A DNA stretch of 13,790 nt, taken from NCBI GenBank assembly GCA_035626995.1, contig DASPMP010000001.1, positions 1 through 13,790 of the forward strand, given 5' to 3'. The notes under the pieces are model-generated. The model made no database searches, was not told the DNA's origin, and was given only the letters and a program-made list of their open reading frames with translations. A program made the position numbers and the translations under genes. Source of the DNA: DASPMP01 sp035626995. Its GTDB lineage: Bacteria; Gemmatimonadota; Gemmatimonadetes; Gemmatimonadales; Gemmatimonadaceae. Below, piece by piece: positions 5,513 to 11,868 of this stretch; the stretch's first letter is position 1, and the number at the start of each line of letters is the position of its first letter.

Positions 5513-6004
5513 ATGCGCCTGGCTCTCCTCACCATCTCGACTCTTGGCGCCCGCGGTGAGCGCCGCGACACCTCCGGCGACGCGATCGCCGACTGGGCGC
5601 AGGCACATGGCCACCACCTCATCGAGCGCGCCCTCGTTTCCGATGACGTCAACGCCATCGTGAGCCATTTGCTCCGCTGGTGCGATGACGACGCCGCCGA
5701 CCTCATCCTCACCACCGGTGGTACCGGTCTTTCCCCAACCGACCGCACGCCGGAAGCCACTCGCGCCGTCATTGAACGCGATGCCCCGGGTATCGCCGAG
5801 TGGATCCGGATGCGTTGCGCAGATTCGTTCCCGCGGGCGGTGCTATCGCGCGGGCGCGCGGGGGTGAGGAACCGGACGCTGATCGTGAACCTTCCCGGTT
5901 CTCCAGGCGGTGTGCGTGATGGTCTCGCCGCGCTCGAGGTCATTGTCGAGCACGCTGTTGCTGTCGTTCGGGGCGATGCGGCAGACCACGGCTTAGCTCG
6001 CTGA
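5513..6004 (+). CDS. MoaB/MogA family molybdenum cofactor biosynthesis protein
   Basis: At 163 residues this has the normal length for a stand-alone MoaB/MogA domain. The family adenylylates molybdopterin before metal insertion in molybdenum or tungsten cofactor synthesis. Visible motifs are LALLTISTLGARGERRDTSG at the N-terminus, the signature DLILTTGGTGLSPTDRTPEAT (63-83) and NLPGSPGGVRDGL (126-138), all typical of the nucleotide/pterin-binding site. MoaB and MogA cannot be separated reliably by eye, so no symbol is given. An in-frame GTG at 5483 would add ten residues. The ATG at 5513 is chosen because the -10-like hexamer lies inside that extension and the protein begins as the family does. 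No other molybdenum cofactor genes are in the window. Confidence 0.9.
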   Translation: MRLALLTISTLGARGERRDTSGDAIADWAQAHGHHLIERALVSDDVNAIVSHLLRWCDDDAADLILTTGGTGLSPTDRTPEATRAVIERDAPGIAEWIRMRCADSFPRAVLSRGRAGVRNRTLIVNLPGSPGGVRDGLAALEVIVEHAVAVVRGDAADHGLAR

Positions 6005-6097
6005 CGGAAGCGCGACGCACTCGTCCTTGAAACGAAGCCTGGCGCATCCCACCTGCCCGGCGCTGCCATCCGTACTTCCCGCCTTTCAGCAGCCATC

Positions 6098-7045
6098 ATG
6101 CGTCGAATCCTGGTTCTTTCGAGTGTCGCGCTCGCCGCGTCTGCGTGCGCCCCCCTTCGCAGCGCACCCGAGCACAGCGTCGTGCAGCAGAGCGCGCCGC
6201 GTCCGTCGCGTGGTCGCGTCACCGACCACGTCATCGTGATTTCCGTCGACGGGCTTCGTCCCGACGCGATCGCCCGGTTTGAGGCGAAGACCATTCAGCG
6301 CATGATGAACGAAGGTCGCTATTCGCTCACCGCGCAGACGATCCCGAACAGCAATACTCTTCCGTCGCATACGTCCATGCTCACGGGCGTGGATGCGGAA
6401 GACCACGGCATCACCTGGAACTCGGACAAGACCGGCCAGTTCGGCTACGTGAAAGTGCCCACCGTGTTCGGCGTCGCCCACGACGCCGGCTACACCACGG
6501 CGGCATTCTTCAGCAAGCCGAAATTCCACCACATTGGCGAGCCCACGACCCTCGACCACATGCGCGCTCCCAATGGCGGCCCGATCCCGTGGAATTCCGG
6601 AAAGACGCTGGACCTCGTGCGCGAGTATCTCGCGGACAATGTTCCGAACCTGATGTTCGTGCACATCGCCGATGCGGATTTCGCGGGACACAACTTCGGC
6701 TGGATGGGCTGGATGTACGGCATGGCCGTGCGCCAGGCTGATGCGGCCGTCGCGCAGGTCATCCAGATGGCGGACAAGCGCTTCGGTCGCGGCGCCTACA
6801 CCGTCGTGCTCACGTCAGATCACGGCGGCCACGGCAGGCGCCACGGCAGCACCGATCCGCTCGACACAACCATCCCCTGGATTGTGTGGGGCGCCGGCGT
6901 CCATCGCGGCGAGACCCTGAGTGGCGTTCGCACCATGGACACCGCCGCGACGACGCTCTGGATGCTCGGGCTCACCGCGCCAGCGGGCTTCGACGGCCAC
7001 GCCATCTCGGCCGCCTTCGAGCCGCGGCTCGCGAGCGAGCGCTAG
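6098..7045 (+). CDS. ectonucleotide pyrophosphatase/phosphodiesterase family lipoprotein
   Basis: The 315-residue protein begins with a lipoprotein signal (MRRILVLSSVALAASAC, lipid-anchored cysteine 17). The mature part is an alkaline-phosphatase-superfamily domain of the NPP (type I phosphodiesterase) type. The metal and catalytic signatures are visible: ISVDGLRPDA (D51), SNTLPSHTSMLTG with T87 as probable nucleophile, DADFAGHN (D194, H198), TSDHGGHG (D241, H242) and GFDGHAI near the C-terminus (H301). Such enzymes hydrolyse phosphodiester or pyrophosphate bonds, often of nucleotides or lipids, outside the cytoplasm. The substrate is not predictable. The protein is shorter than animal NPPs, as usual for bacterial forms. 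No clear Shine-Dalgarno precedes the ATG. The TAG shares CTAG with the convergent STAS-like gene. Confidence 0.88.
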   Translation: MRRILVLSSVALAASACAPLRSAPEHSVVQQSAPRPSRGRVTDHVIVISVDGLRPDAIARFEAKTIQRMMNEGRYSLTAQTIPNSNTLPSHTSMLTGVDAEDHGITWNSDKTGQFGYVKVPTVFGVAHDAGYTTAAFFSKPKFHHIGEPTTLDHMRAPNGGPIPWNSGKTLDLVREYLADNVPNLMFVHIADADFAGHNFGWMGWMYGMAVRQADAAVAQVIQMADKRFGRGAYTVVLTSDHGGHGRRHGSTDPLDTTIPWIVWGAGVHRGETLSGVRTMDTAATTLWMLGLTAPAGFDGHAISAAFEPRLASER

Positions 7046-7419
7046 CCGGGACTCTGCTCGTCCAGCCACTTCTGGGCGGCGTCCATGTCCCGGAAGACGT
7101 TCACCTTGGCATCGGCCAGCTCCGCGAGGGCGCCGAACATCCGCCCGATGCCATACATCCACGTGCGGTCGGTCACCAGCGCGAACCGGTTGATGCCACT
7201 TCGGATGAAGGGTCGCAGGTCGTCCACCAGTTGCCGCATTTCGGCCGCGCTGACGGTGGACTCGACGCCGCGGCAGTCGGCCAGCAGCGCCACGGCGCCA
7301 TGGGTGTCGCGCACCCGCGCCAGGTCGTCGAGGAAACGCTGCACCTCTTCGAAGGTGACGTCTCCCATCACGCGAACGAGCACGGTCCGCGCGTCTGCCT
7401 GCACCATCGCGACTGGCAT
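7042..7419 (-). CDS. STAS/SpoIIAA-like protein, paralog 1
   Basis: A 125-residue protein with alternating strands and helices: TVLVRVMGDVTFEEVQRFLDDL, AVALLADCRGVES, MRQLVDDLRPFIRSG, NRFALVTDRTWMYGIGRMFGAL and a closing AQKWLDEQ. The pattern fits the SpoIIAA-like (STAS-type) fold found in small bacterial proteins. The DSSG phospho-site of true anti-sigma antagonists is not present; the equivalent turn reads DCRGVE. It is a clear paralog of the next gene on the same strand, sharing VTFxE, LDDL, D-RGV, DL-P, YG-RMFG and FRD-D-A-WL. A role in protein binding or stress signalling is possible but unproven. The start ATG at 7419 has a weak GCAGG upstream. Confidence 0.8.
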   Translation of the reverse strand: MPVAMVQADARTVLVRVMGDVTFEEVQRFLDDLARVRDTHGAVALLADCRGVESTVSAAEMRQLVDDLRPFIRSGINRFALVTDRTWMYGIGRMFGALAELADAKVNVFRDMDAAQKWLDEQSPG

Positions 7420-7474
7420 GCACCTGCTCTGAGGTCTGGGTGATCGCGGCGTCGCGACGGCGTACTAAAAAATT

Positions 7475-7849
7475 CTAAGCGGCCTGCTGCAGCGACGCCA
7501 GCCAGACCCGCGCGTCGTCCAGGTCACGAAACGCGCCCACCTGCAGCCCGATGACGTCCGCGAACACGCCGAACATCCGCGCCACGCCGTAAACGAAGGT
7601 GCTGTCCGCGCACACGGCGATGTGCCGGACGCCGCGCTCGCGCAGCGGCGCAAGATCGCGCGCCACGATGCGCAGCTCCGCGGTGGTGGGCACTTCGCGC
7701 ACACCGCGCGCATCGCACAGGATCCCGGTCCCCTCCGTGATCCGGGGGTCATCGAGCAGGTCATCCAGCAGCACTGCGATTTCGGCGAAAGTCACGCTTC
7801 CGCCTGCAGTCACCTGCACGATCCGCCCCGCATGCGAAATGGCAAGCAT
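7475..7849 (-). CDS. STAS/SpoIIAA-like protein, paralog 2
   Basis: A 124-residue protein paralogous to the gene 55 bases downstream, with the same order of motifs: GGSVTFAEIAVLLDDLLDD, GILCDARGVREV, LRIVARDLAPLRERG, RHIAVCADSTFVYGVARMFG and AFRDLDDARVWLASL. As in its neighbour, the SpoIIAA phospho-serine is not evident (DARGVREV). It is the first gene of the minus-strand pair and is divergent from the sigma-54 activator, with 117 bases between the starts. GGGGTGAGGG directly precedes the ATG. The conserved YG-ARMFG helix is the strongest shared signature and might be a partner-binding surface. The family assignment is by fold pattern only. Confidence 0.8.
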   Translation of the reverse strand: MLAISHAGRIVQVTAGGSVTFAEIAVLLDDLLDDPRITEGTGILCDARGVREVPTTAELRIVARDLAPLRERGVRHIAVCADSTFVYGVARMFGVFADVIGLQVGAFRDLDDARVWLASLQQAA

Positions 7850-7954
7850 CCCTCACCCCACCGTCGGGAACCCTGCTGCTGCCCTACGCCAACCATGCGA
7901 TTTGAGTGCCTGATTTCGCACCCTTCCTACTAGCCGACACCCCTGCCATTTCGG

Positions 7955-7960
7955 CATAAT
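7955..7960 (+). promoter_or_regulatory. -10-like hexamer for a possibly leaderless activator transcript
   Basis: CATAAT matches five of six consensus -10 bases and ends six bases before the ATG at 7967. No Shine-Dalgarno sequence precedes the ATG, so the mRNA is probably leaderless. No good -35 box is visible at 16-18 bases. Confidence 0.5.
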
Positions 7961-7966
7961 ACCCTA

Positions 7967-9595
7967 ATGGCGGTTTTGATAACTCTTCATGACGTGGAGC
8001 CGGCGGTCCGGCTCAATGCGCAACTGGAGCGCGCTGGCGTAAAGACCAGCATGGTCTCGCCCCTCGACGACCTGCGTGGAACGATTGCGCGGGTACGTCC
8101 GGAAGTCCTTGTCGTTACGGGAGATCTGACCGATCGGCTGAACGAATCGGTGGTCCAGGAAGAGCTCTGGCGTGGGGTCCCCGCCATTGGTCTCATGGAA
8201 CCTCCCGCGGCCGGAATGGAGGCCGCTCCTCCCAGCGATCGCCTGCGAGGCATTGGCTACGTCGAATTGCACTCCAAGCCCGTGGATCCGGCCGAGTTGG
8301 CCGCCGCTGTCACCCGGATGCTCGCGCGCCAGAAGCTGCAGCGCGACACTGGCCTGATCGGAGAGAGTGAGCCACTCCGCGAAGTACTGGTCAAGATCGA
8401 GCAGATGGCGCCCGTCTCCAGCACGGTGCTCATCGAGGGGGAGAGCGGAACAGGTAAGGAGCTCGTCGCCCGCGCACTGCACCGGTTGTCCGGCAGGAAG
8501 AACAAACCCTTCATCGCCGAGAGCGTGGGCGCGCTCCCGGAAACCCTGCTCGAGAGCGAATTGTTCGGTCACGAGAAGGGAGCATTCACTGGCGCCGCCG
8601 AGCGCCGGATTGGGAGATTCGAGCTCGCGGACACCGGCACGCTGTTCCTCGACGAGATCGGTGAGATCCCCGTCAGCACCCAGGTGAAGCTGCTGCGCGT
8701 TCTCGAGCAGCGGGAATTCGTGCGGGTGGGCGGCACACAGCCGATTCGCGTAGACGTGCGCGTCATCGCCGCGACCAACCAGCCGCTCCGGGAGCATGTG
8801 GAGCAGGGAAGCTTTCGCGCGGACCTGTTCTATCGCCTGAACGTGCTCTCCATCTACCTGCCGCCGCTGCGGGAGCGTCCTGAAGACGTGCCGCACCTGG
8901 TCCGCAAGTTCATCACCGACTACTCGAAGCAGCACGATCGTGAGTTCCACGGCATCGGCGCCGAGGCGATGAAGTTGCTCGTCGAATATCCGTGGCCCGG
9001 CAACGTCCGCGAGCTGCGCAATCTCGTCGAGAGCATGGTGGTGCTCGCCCCCGGCCGCGAGATCCAACCGCATGACCTGCCGCGGCAGATCCGCGATGGC
9101 GGTCGCGCGCGCTGGCTCCCGGTCCCGGTGCCGCAGGCGGCGCGCGCCCAGCAGATGGCGGCAGCCGACGGTCGCGAGCTGGAATTCATCCTCCGCTCTC
9201 TGCTCGAGCTGCGGCTCCAGGTGGAAGACCTGCGTCGCCAGGTTGCGCACCAGGAAAACCGGAATTGGGACGTCGGCGACAATGGCTTCATCGGCGAGGT
9301 GCTCCCGGGCGACGCCGGCAGCCCGCCAATCACTGGTCAGAGCGCGCGAGCGCATCCCGTGGTTGGCGCGCTTCCGCCGCGAGACGTGCCACCGCCGCCC
9401 AATGTCGTCGTCATCGAGCCGGGCACGCGCATGTCCGACGTGGAGCGCATGGTCATCGAAGCGACGCTCAAGCAGACGCGCGGGAACCGCCGACGTGCCT
9501 CCGAGCTGCTCGGCATCGGCGAGCGTACCCTCTATCGCAAGATCAAGGAGTACATGCTCCCCGTTGATGAGGAGGAGCTGACCGTCAGCGGGTGA
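7967..9595 (+). CDS. sigma-54-dependent response-regulator-like transcriptional activator
   Basis: The 542-residue protein has NtrC-type architecture. Residues 1-120 form a receiver-like domain that looks degenerate: the acidic pair is HDVE, the expected phospho-aspartate position is threonine (VLVVTGD, 47-53), but the K104-P105 of receivers remains. The AAA+ domain (about 127-365) has Walker A GESGTGKE (158-165), the sigma-54 contact loop GAFTGA (205-210), Walker B TLFLDE (225-230), FRADLFYRLNVL (283-294) and WPGNVRELRNLVE (343-355). A helical linker (LEFILRSLLELRLQVEDLRRQV) and a proline-rich spacer lead to a Fis-type helix-turn-helix at about 489-530 (GNRRRASELLGIGERTLYRKIKEY). It should activate RpoN promoters by ATP hydrolysis. 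Phosphorylation control is doubtful. No histidine kinase lies beside it. The 3' end overlaps the convergent antiporter gene by 11 bases. Confidence 0.94.
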   Translation: MAVLITLHDVEPAVRLNAQLERAGVKTSMVSPLDDLRGTIARVRPEVLVVTGDLTDRLNESVVQEELWRGVPAIGLMEPPAAGMEAAPPSDRLRGIGYVELHSKPVDPAELAAAVTRMLARQKLQRDTGLIGESEPLREVLVKIEQMAPVSSTVLIEGESGTGKELVARALHRLSGRKNKPFIAESVGALPETLLESELFGHEKGAFTGAAERRIGRFELADTGTLFLDEIGEIPVSTQVKLLRVLEQREFVRVGGTQPIRVDVRVIAATNQPLREHVEQGSFRADLFYRLNVLSIYLPPLRERPEDVPHLVRKFITDYSKQHDREFHGIGAEAMKLLVEYPWPGNVRELRNLVESMVVLAPGREIQPHDLPRQIRDGGRARWLPVPVPQAARAQQMAAADGRELEFILRSLLELRLQVEDLRRQVAHQENRNWDVGDNGFIGEVLPGDAGSPPITGQSARAHPVVGALPPRDVPPPPNVVVIEPGTRMSDVERMVIEATLKQTRGNRRRASELLGIGERTLYRKIKEYMLPVDEEELTVSG

Positions 9596-10829
9596 TCGGC
9601 TCGGAGTCGAGAACCGAGAGCTGCAACGCCTCCGGCGCCTCCGGTTCCTCATAGCTCGGCGGCGGTGTGCGCAGCACCATCGCGGGAAGCATGGTGTTCA
9701 ACACGGTGTACAGCACCAACCCCCCCAGCAGCGTCTCGCTCGTGGCGTATTCCTCCCGCAGGATCTGCACGAGCACCAGCGTGAACACCAGCGTCGGGAC
9801 GAGCGCGACTCCCACCCGCCGCGCCGCCGACAGCGTTTCCTTCAGCCCCAGCTTCCGGTGCAGCACCGTGACGCCAATGCGCAGCGGTGCGAACACGACC
9901 AGGAGCAACACGCCGAGTCCCAACGCGCCCCACGACAACTGCTCCCCTTCGATGTGCGTCCCGGCGACGAAGAAGTAGAAGGGAATGAAGACCGATCCAA
10001 AGGCTTCAAGCGCGTCGATCATCTTCTCCGACGACATCGCCGGCAACCGTTCCCGGAATCGCTGCGCTGCAACCCCGACGATGAACGCGCCGACCAGGTA
10101 ATAGACGCCAAGCCGTCGCGTGGCCCATGCACACAGCACCGCCACCATCAACAGGAACGCGAATTCGGATCGCGGCGCGTACGGCGCCACGTTCGCCGCG
10201 AATGCACGGAACGCCAGCGGAATCACGAAGACGATTCCCGCGAGCGCGGCGACCGCAAAGCTGAACCGCTCCACCGATTCCGTCTGAAGCACGAAGAACA
10301 GCACCGCCAGCGCAATCAGCTCGGCGCCGACCGCCTTCGACTTCACCGCAAACTGCTCCGAGGTGCTCAGCCCGAACGACGATAGCGTGGACAGGATGAA
10401 TCCTGTGCTCGGCGTCAGCAGCGCGAGCGCGACGAGCGCCGCGGGACGCACATCCATCGCGAAATACCGCGTGGCCAGGTACACCGTCAGCACCATCAGC
10501 AGCGACCACAGGAGCACGTGCTGCACGAGGGTGCGCGCGCCCTTCCGGATTTCCGTCGCGTCGATCTCGAGCCCGGCGAACAGGAACAACGCAACGATGC
10601 CGAACGTCGAGAGCAGGTTCAACGCGACGCTCGGCTCTACCCAGCCCAGGTTCGCGGACAGCGCGCCGAGCACCAGGCTCGTGATGGCCGCGGGGATCCG
10701 GTACCGCTGCAGCGCCTTCGGGACCACGAAGAGCACGAACAGCAGTACGATGAAGCCGAGATCGTCCGGCACCGCGCCCGTGCCTTCGGGCACGGCCGGA
10801 GGTGGTGTGAGGTGCTGGAGGACGGTCAA
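9585..10829 (-). CDS. CPA2-type cation:proton antiporter (Kef/NapA-like membrane domain)
   Basis: A 414-residue membrane protein with about 11-12 hydrophobic helices and the look of the Na+/H+ exchanger (CPA2) transmembrane domain. Visible features are YRIPAAITSLVLGALSANLG (N-terminal gate region), FGIVALFLFAGLEIDATEIRKG, LTPSTGFILSTLSSFGLS and FGSVFIPFYFFVAGTHIEG. It ends with a short acidic/proline tail and lacks the TrkA-N regulatory domain of KefB/KefC. It likely exchanges K+ or Na+ for protons at the inner membrane; the ion is not predictable. The start is a TTG at 10829 whose bases overlap the stop of the upstream gene (TTGA), implying translational coupling. It is the last gene of a four-gene unit. 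Confidence 0.88.
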   Translation of the reverse strand: MTVLQHLTPPPAVPEGTGAVPDDLGFIVLLFVLFVVPKALQRYRIPAAITSLVLGALSANLGWVEPSVALNLLSTFGIVALFLFAGLEIDATEIRKGARTLVQHVLLWSLLMVLTVYLATRYFAMDVRPAALVALALLTPSTGFILSTLSSFGLSTSEQFAVKSKAVGAELIALAVLFFVLQTESVERFSFAVAALAGIVFVIPLAFRAFAANVAPYAPRSEFAFLLMVAVLCAWATRRLGVYYLVGAFIVGVAAQRFRERLPAMSSEKMIDALEAFGSVFIPFYFFVAGTHIEGEQLSWGALGLGVLLLVVFAPLRIGVTVLHRKLGLKETLSAARRVGVALVPTLVFTLVLVQILREEYATSETLLGGLVLYTVLNTMLPAMVLRTPPPSYEEPEAPEALQLSVLDSEPITR

Positions 10830-11077
10830 CGCCTGTTCTTGTGCAGGATACCGGCAAGGATGACGACGAAGGCGGCGAGTCGCAGCACATAGTGCGTCGT
10901 CATCGGCACCGGGATCAGGTACGCGATCGCCAGCGTCGTGCGCTGGATGGCGAGGAGCGCGAAGCCGGCCGCGAAGAACAGGAACAGCGCATCGCGCGTT
11001 TCCCGCCAGAACCGCATGAAGTACATCGCGGCGACAGTGTAGCCCATCACCAGGAGGCCGGCCACGAAATGGGTCAT
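10826..11077 (-). CDS. DUF5985-like small membrane protein, second copy
   Basis: An 83-residue protein with three membrane helices: FVAGLLVMGYTVAAMYFMRFW, then ALFLFFAAGFALLAIQRTTLA after RETRDA, and LRLAAFVVILAGILHKN. It fits the small DUF5985-like family whose members occur in adjacent pairs. The frame is open further upstream to 11284, but that part is a shadow of the preceding gene. The ATG at 11077 overlaps the stop of that gene (ATGA), and the TGA at 10826-10828 overlaps the TTG start of the antiporter. It may be a small partner or regulator of the antiporter, which is only an inference from linkage. Confidence 0.8.
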   Translation of the reverse strand: MTHFVAGLLVMGYTVAAMYFMRFWRETRDALFLFFAAGFALLAIQRTTLAIAYLIPVPMTTHYVLRLAAFVVILAGILHKNRR

Positions 11078-11328
11078 CGGTCGGACTCCCAGATCAACCC
11101 GTACATCAGCAACAGCACGCCGATCACCGCGGGAATGGAGCGGGTGATGCTCAGGTCGTACGGTACCCGCGTGTCGATCGTCAGCAGGGCGTTGTTGATG
11201 AACAGCCCGGCGAAGCACAGGCCGCTCCAGAGCAGCAGCCGCGCGCGCGACCGGAGAAATCCACGCAGGAGGAGCACGGAGCACGCGAGGCTCGTGAGCG
11301 CGCAGAGCGCATACACGGTGAATGCCAT
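11074..11328 (-). CDS. DUF5985-like small membrane protein, first copy
   Basis: An 84-residue protein with three hydrophobic segments: FTVYALCALTSLACSVLLLR, LLLWSGLCFAGLFINNALL and SIPAVIGVLLLMYGLIWES. The order helix, basic loop, helix, short loop, helix matches the next gene product, and both appear to belong to the DUF5985-like family. The ATG at 11328 follows the stop of the wHTH gene with no gap (TAGATG), and the stop overlaps the start of the second copy. The function is unknown. The fixed order regulator, two small membrane proteins, antiporter suggests that they act together at the membrane. Confidence 0.8.
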   Translation of the reverse strand: MAFTVYALCALTSLACSVLLLRGFLRSRARLLLWSGLCFAGLFINNALLTIDTRVPYDLSITRSIPAVIGVLLLMYGLIWESDR

Positions 11329-11850
11329 CTACCGCCCCTCCTCCTCGTCGTCGTCGCGCAGGCGGAATGCGTCCGCAAACGATTTCACCGCCGTCGGCGG
11401 CTGTTCATAGATGAGCTTCACGAGCGTCACCGGCCGCTGGTTGTACAGCGCCGCCAGCTCGTCGATCGCTGCGCGGTCGCGGGATGTGCGCGGCGCATAT
11501 GCGTACGCGTTCGACGCGGGTTCCTGTCGCACGAGCCCGCCGTGCACGAGATCGTTGAGGCAGCGTTGCACGGTGTGTGGACCGAGGCGCGTGGACCGCT
11601 CGAGTTGCGCGGGCGTCTGCAGCTCCGCCTCACCCTCGCGCAGCCGCATCACGACTTCCACGTGGTCCATGGACACCAGTCGCTCGCGTATCAGCGTGCG
11701 GACGTCCCCGCTGATTTCGCTCAACTGCCGCGATGCTCCGGTGTCGGATGATGGTGGGGCATCGTCGCAAGATATCAAAGGCTGCGTTTTTGGCACCCTT
11801 TGATTACCATGCGAGTACACTTTCGCGCGAGAACCAGGCAGAGCGTTCAT
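11329..11850 (-). CDS. winged helix-turn-helix transcriptional regulator
   Basis: A 173-residue protein whose middle part reads as a winged helix-turn-helix: DVRTLIRERLVSMDHVEVVM, then TPAQLERSTRLGPHTVQRCLNDLVHGGLVRQ (about 78-108), then a wing. The C-terminal third contains AIDELAALYNQRPVTLVKLIYEQPPTAVKSFADAFRLR and an acidic end (DDDEEEG). It heads the minus-strand unit with the DUF5985-like pair and the antiporter and probably regulates that unit. The ligand is unknown. The start is uncertain: ATG 11850 has no Shine-Dalgarno and would place the first residues across the otsA upstream region. An in-frame GTG (at 11820, codon 11) or Met61 are alternatives, but the HTH is complete in all but the last. 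Confidence 0.8.
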   Translation of the reverse strand: MNALPGSRAKVYSHGNQRVPKTQPLISCDDAPPSSDTGASRQLSEISGDVRTLIRERLVSMDHVEVVMRLREGEAELQTPAQLERSTRLGPHTVQRCLNDLVHGGLVRQEPASNAYAYAPRTSRDRAAIDELAALYNQRPVTLVKLIYEQPPTAVKSFADAFRLRDDDEEEGR

Positions 11851-11857
11851 CGACTTG

Positions 11858-11864
11858 AAGGAGG
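11858..11864 (+). promoter_or_regulatory. Shine-Dalgarno sequence fixing the otsA start
   Basis: AAGGAGG lies four bases before the ATG at 11869. It decides this start against the in-frame ATG at 11800, which has no ribosome site and would add 23 residues of arginine-rich sequence. Confidence 0.8.
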
Positions 11865-11868
11865 GCCC

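Noticed and set aside
7464..7475. T-run (minus strand) after STAS-like paralog 2 as an intrinsic terminator
   Set aside because: There is a six-T run but no stable GC-rich hairpin directly before it.
7964..9652. Long minus-strand open frame (562 codons) opposite the sigma-54 activator
   Set aside because: It is fully antisense to a gene with complete NtrC-family motifs. Its translation is histidine/arginine/leucine-rich without domains, typical of a GC-rich shadow frame.
11790..11805. TTGGCACCCTTTGATT as a sigma-54 promoter for otsA
   Set aside because: The GG and the would-be GC element are two bases too close and the -12 part reads GA, so it does not meet the -24/-12 pattern.
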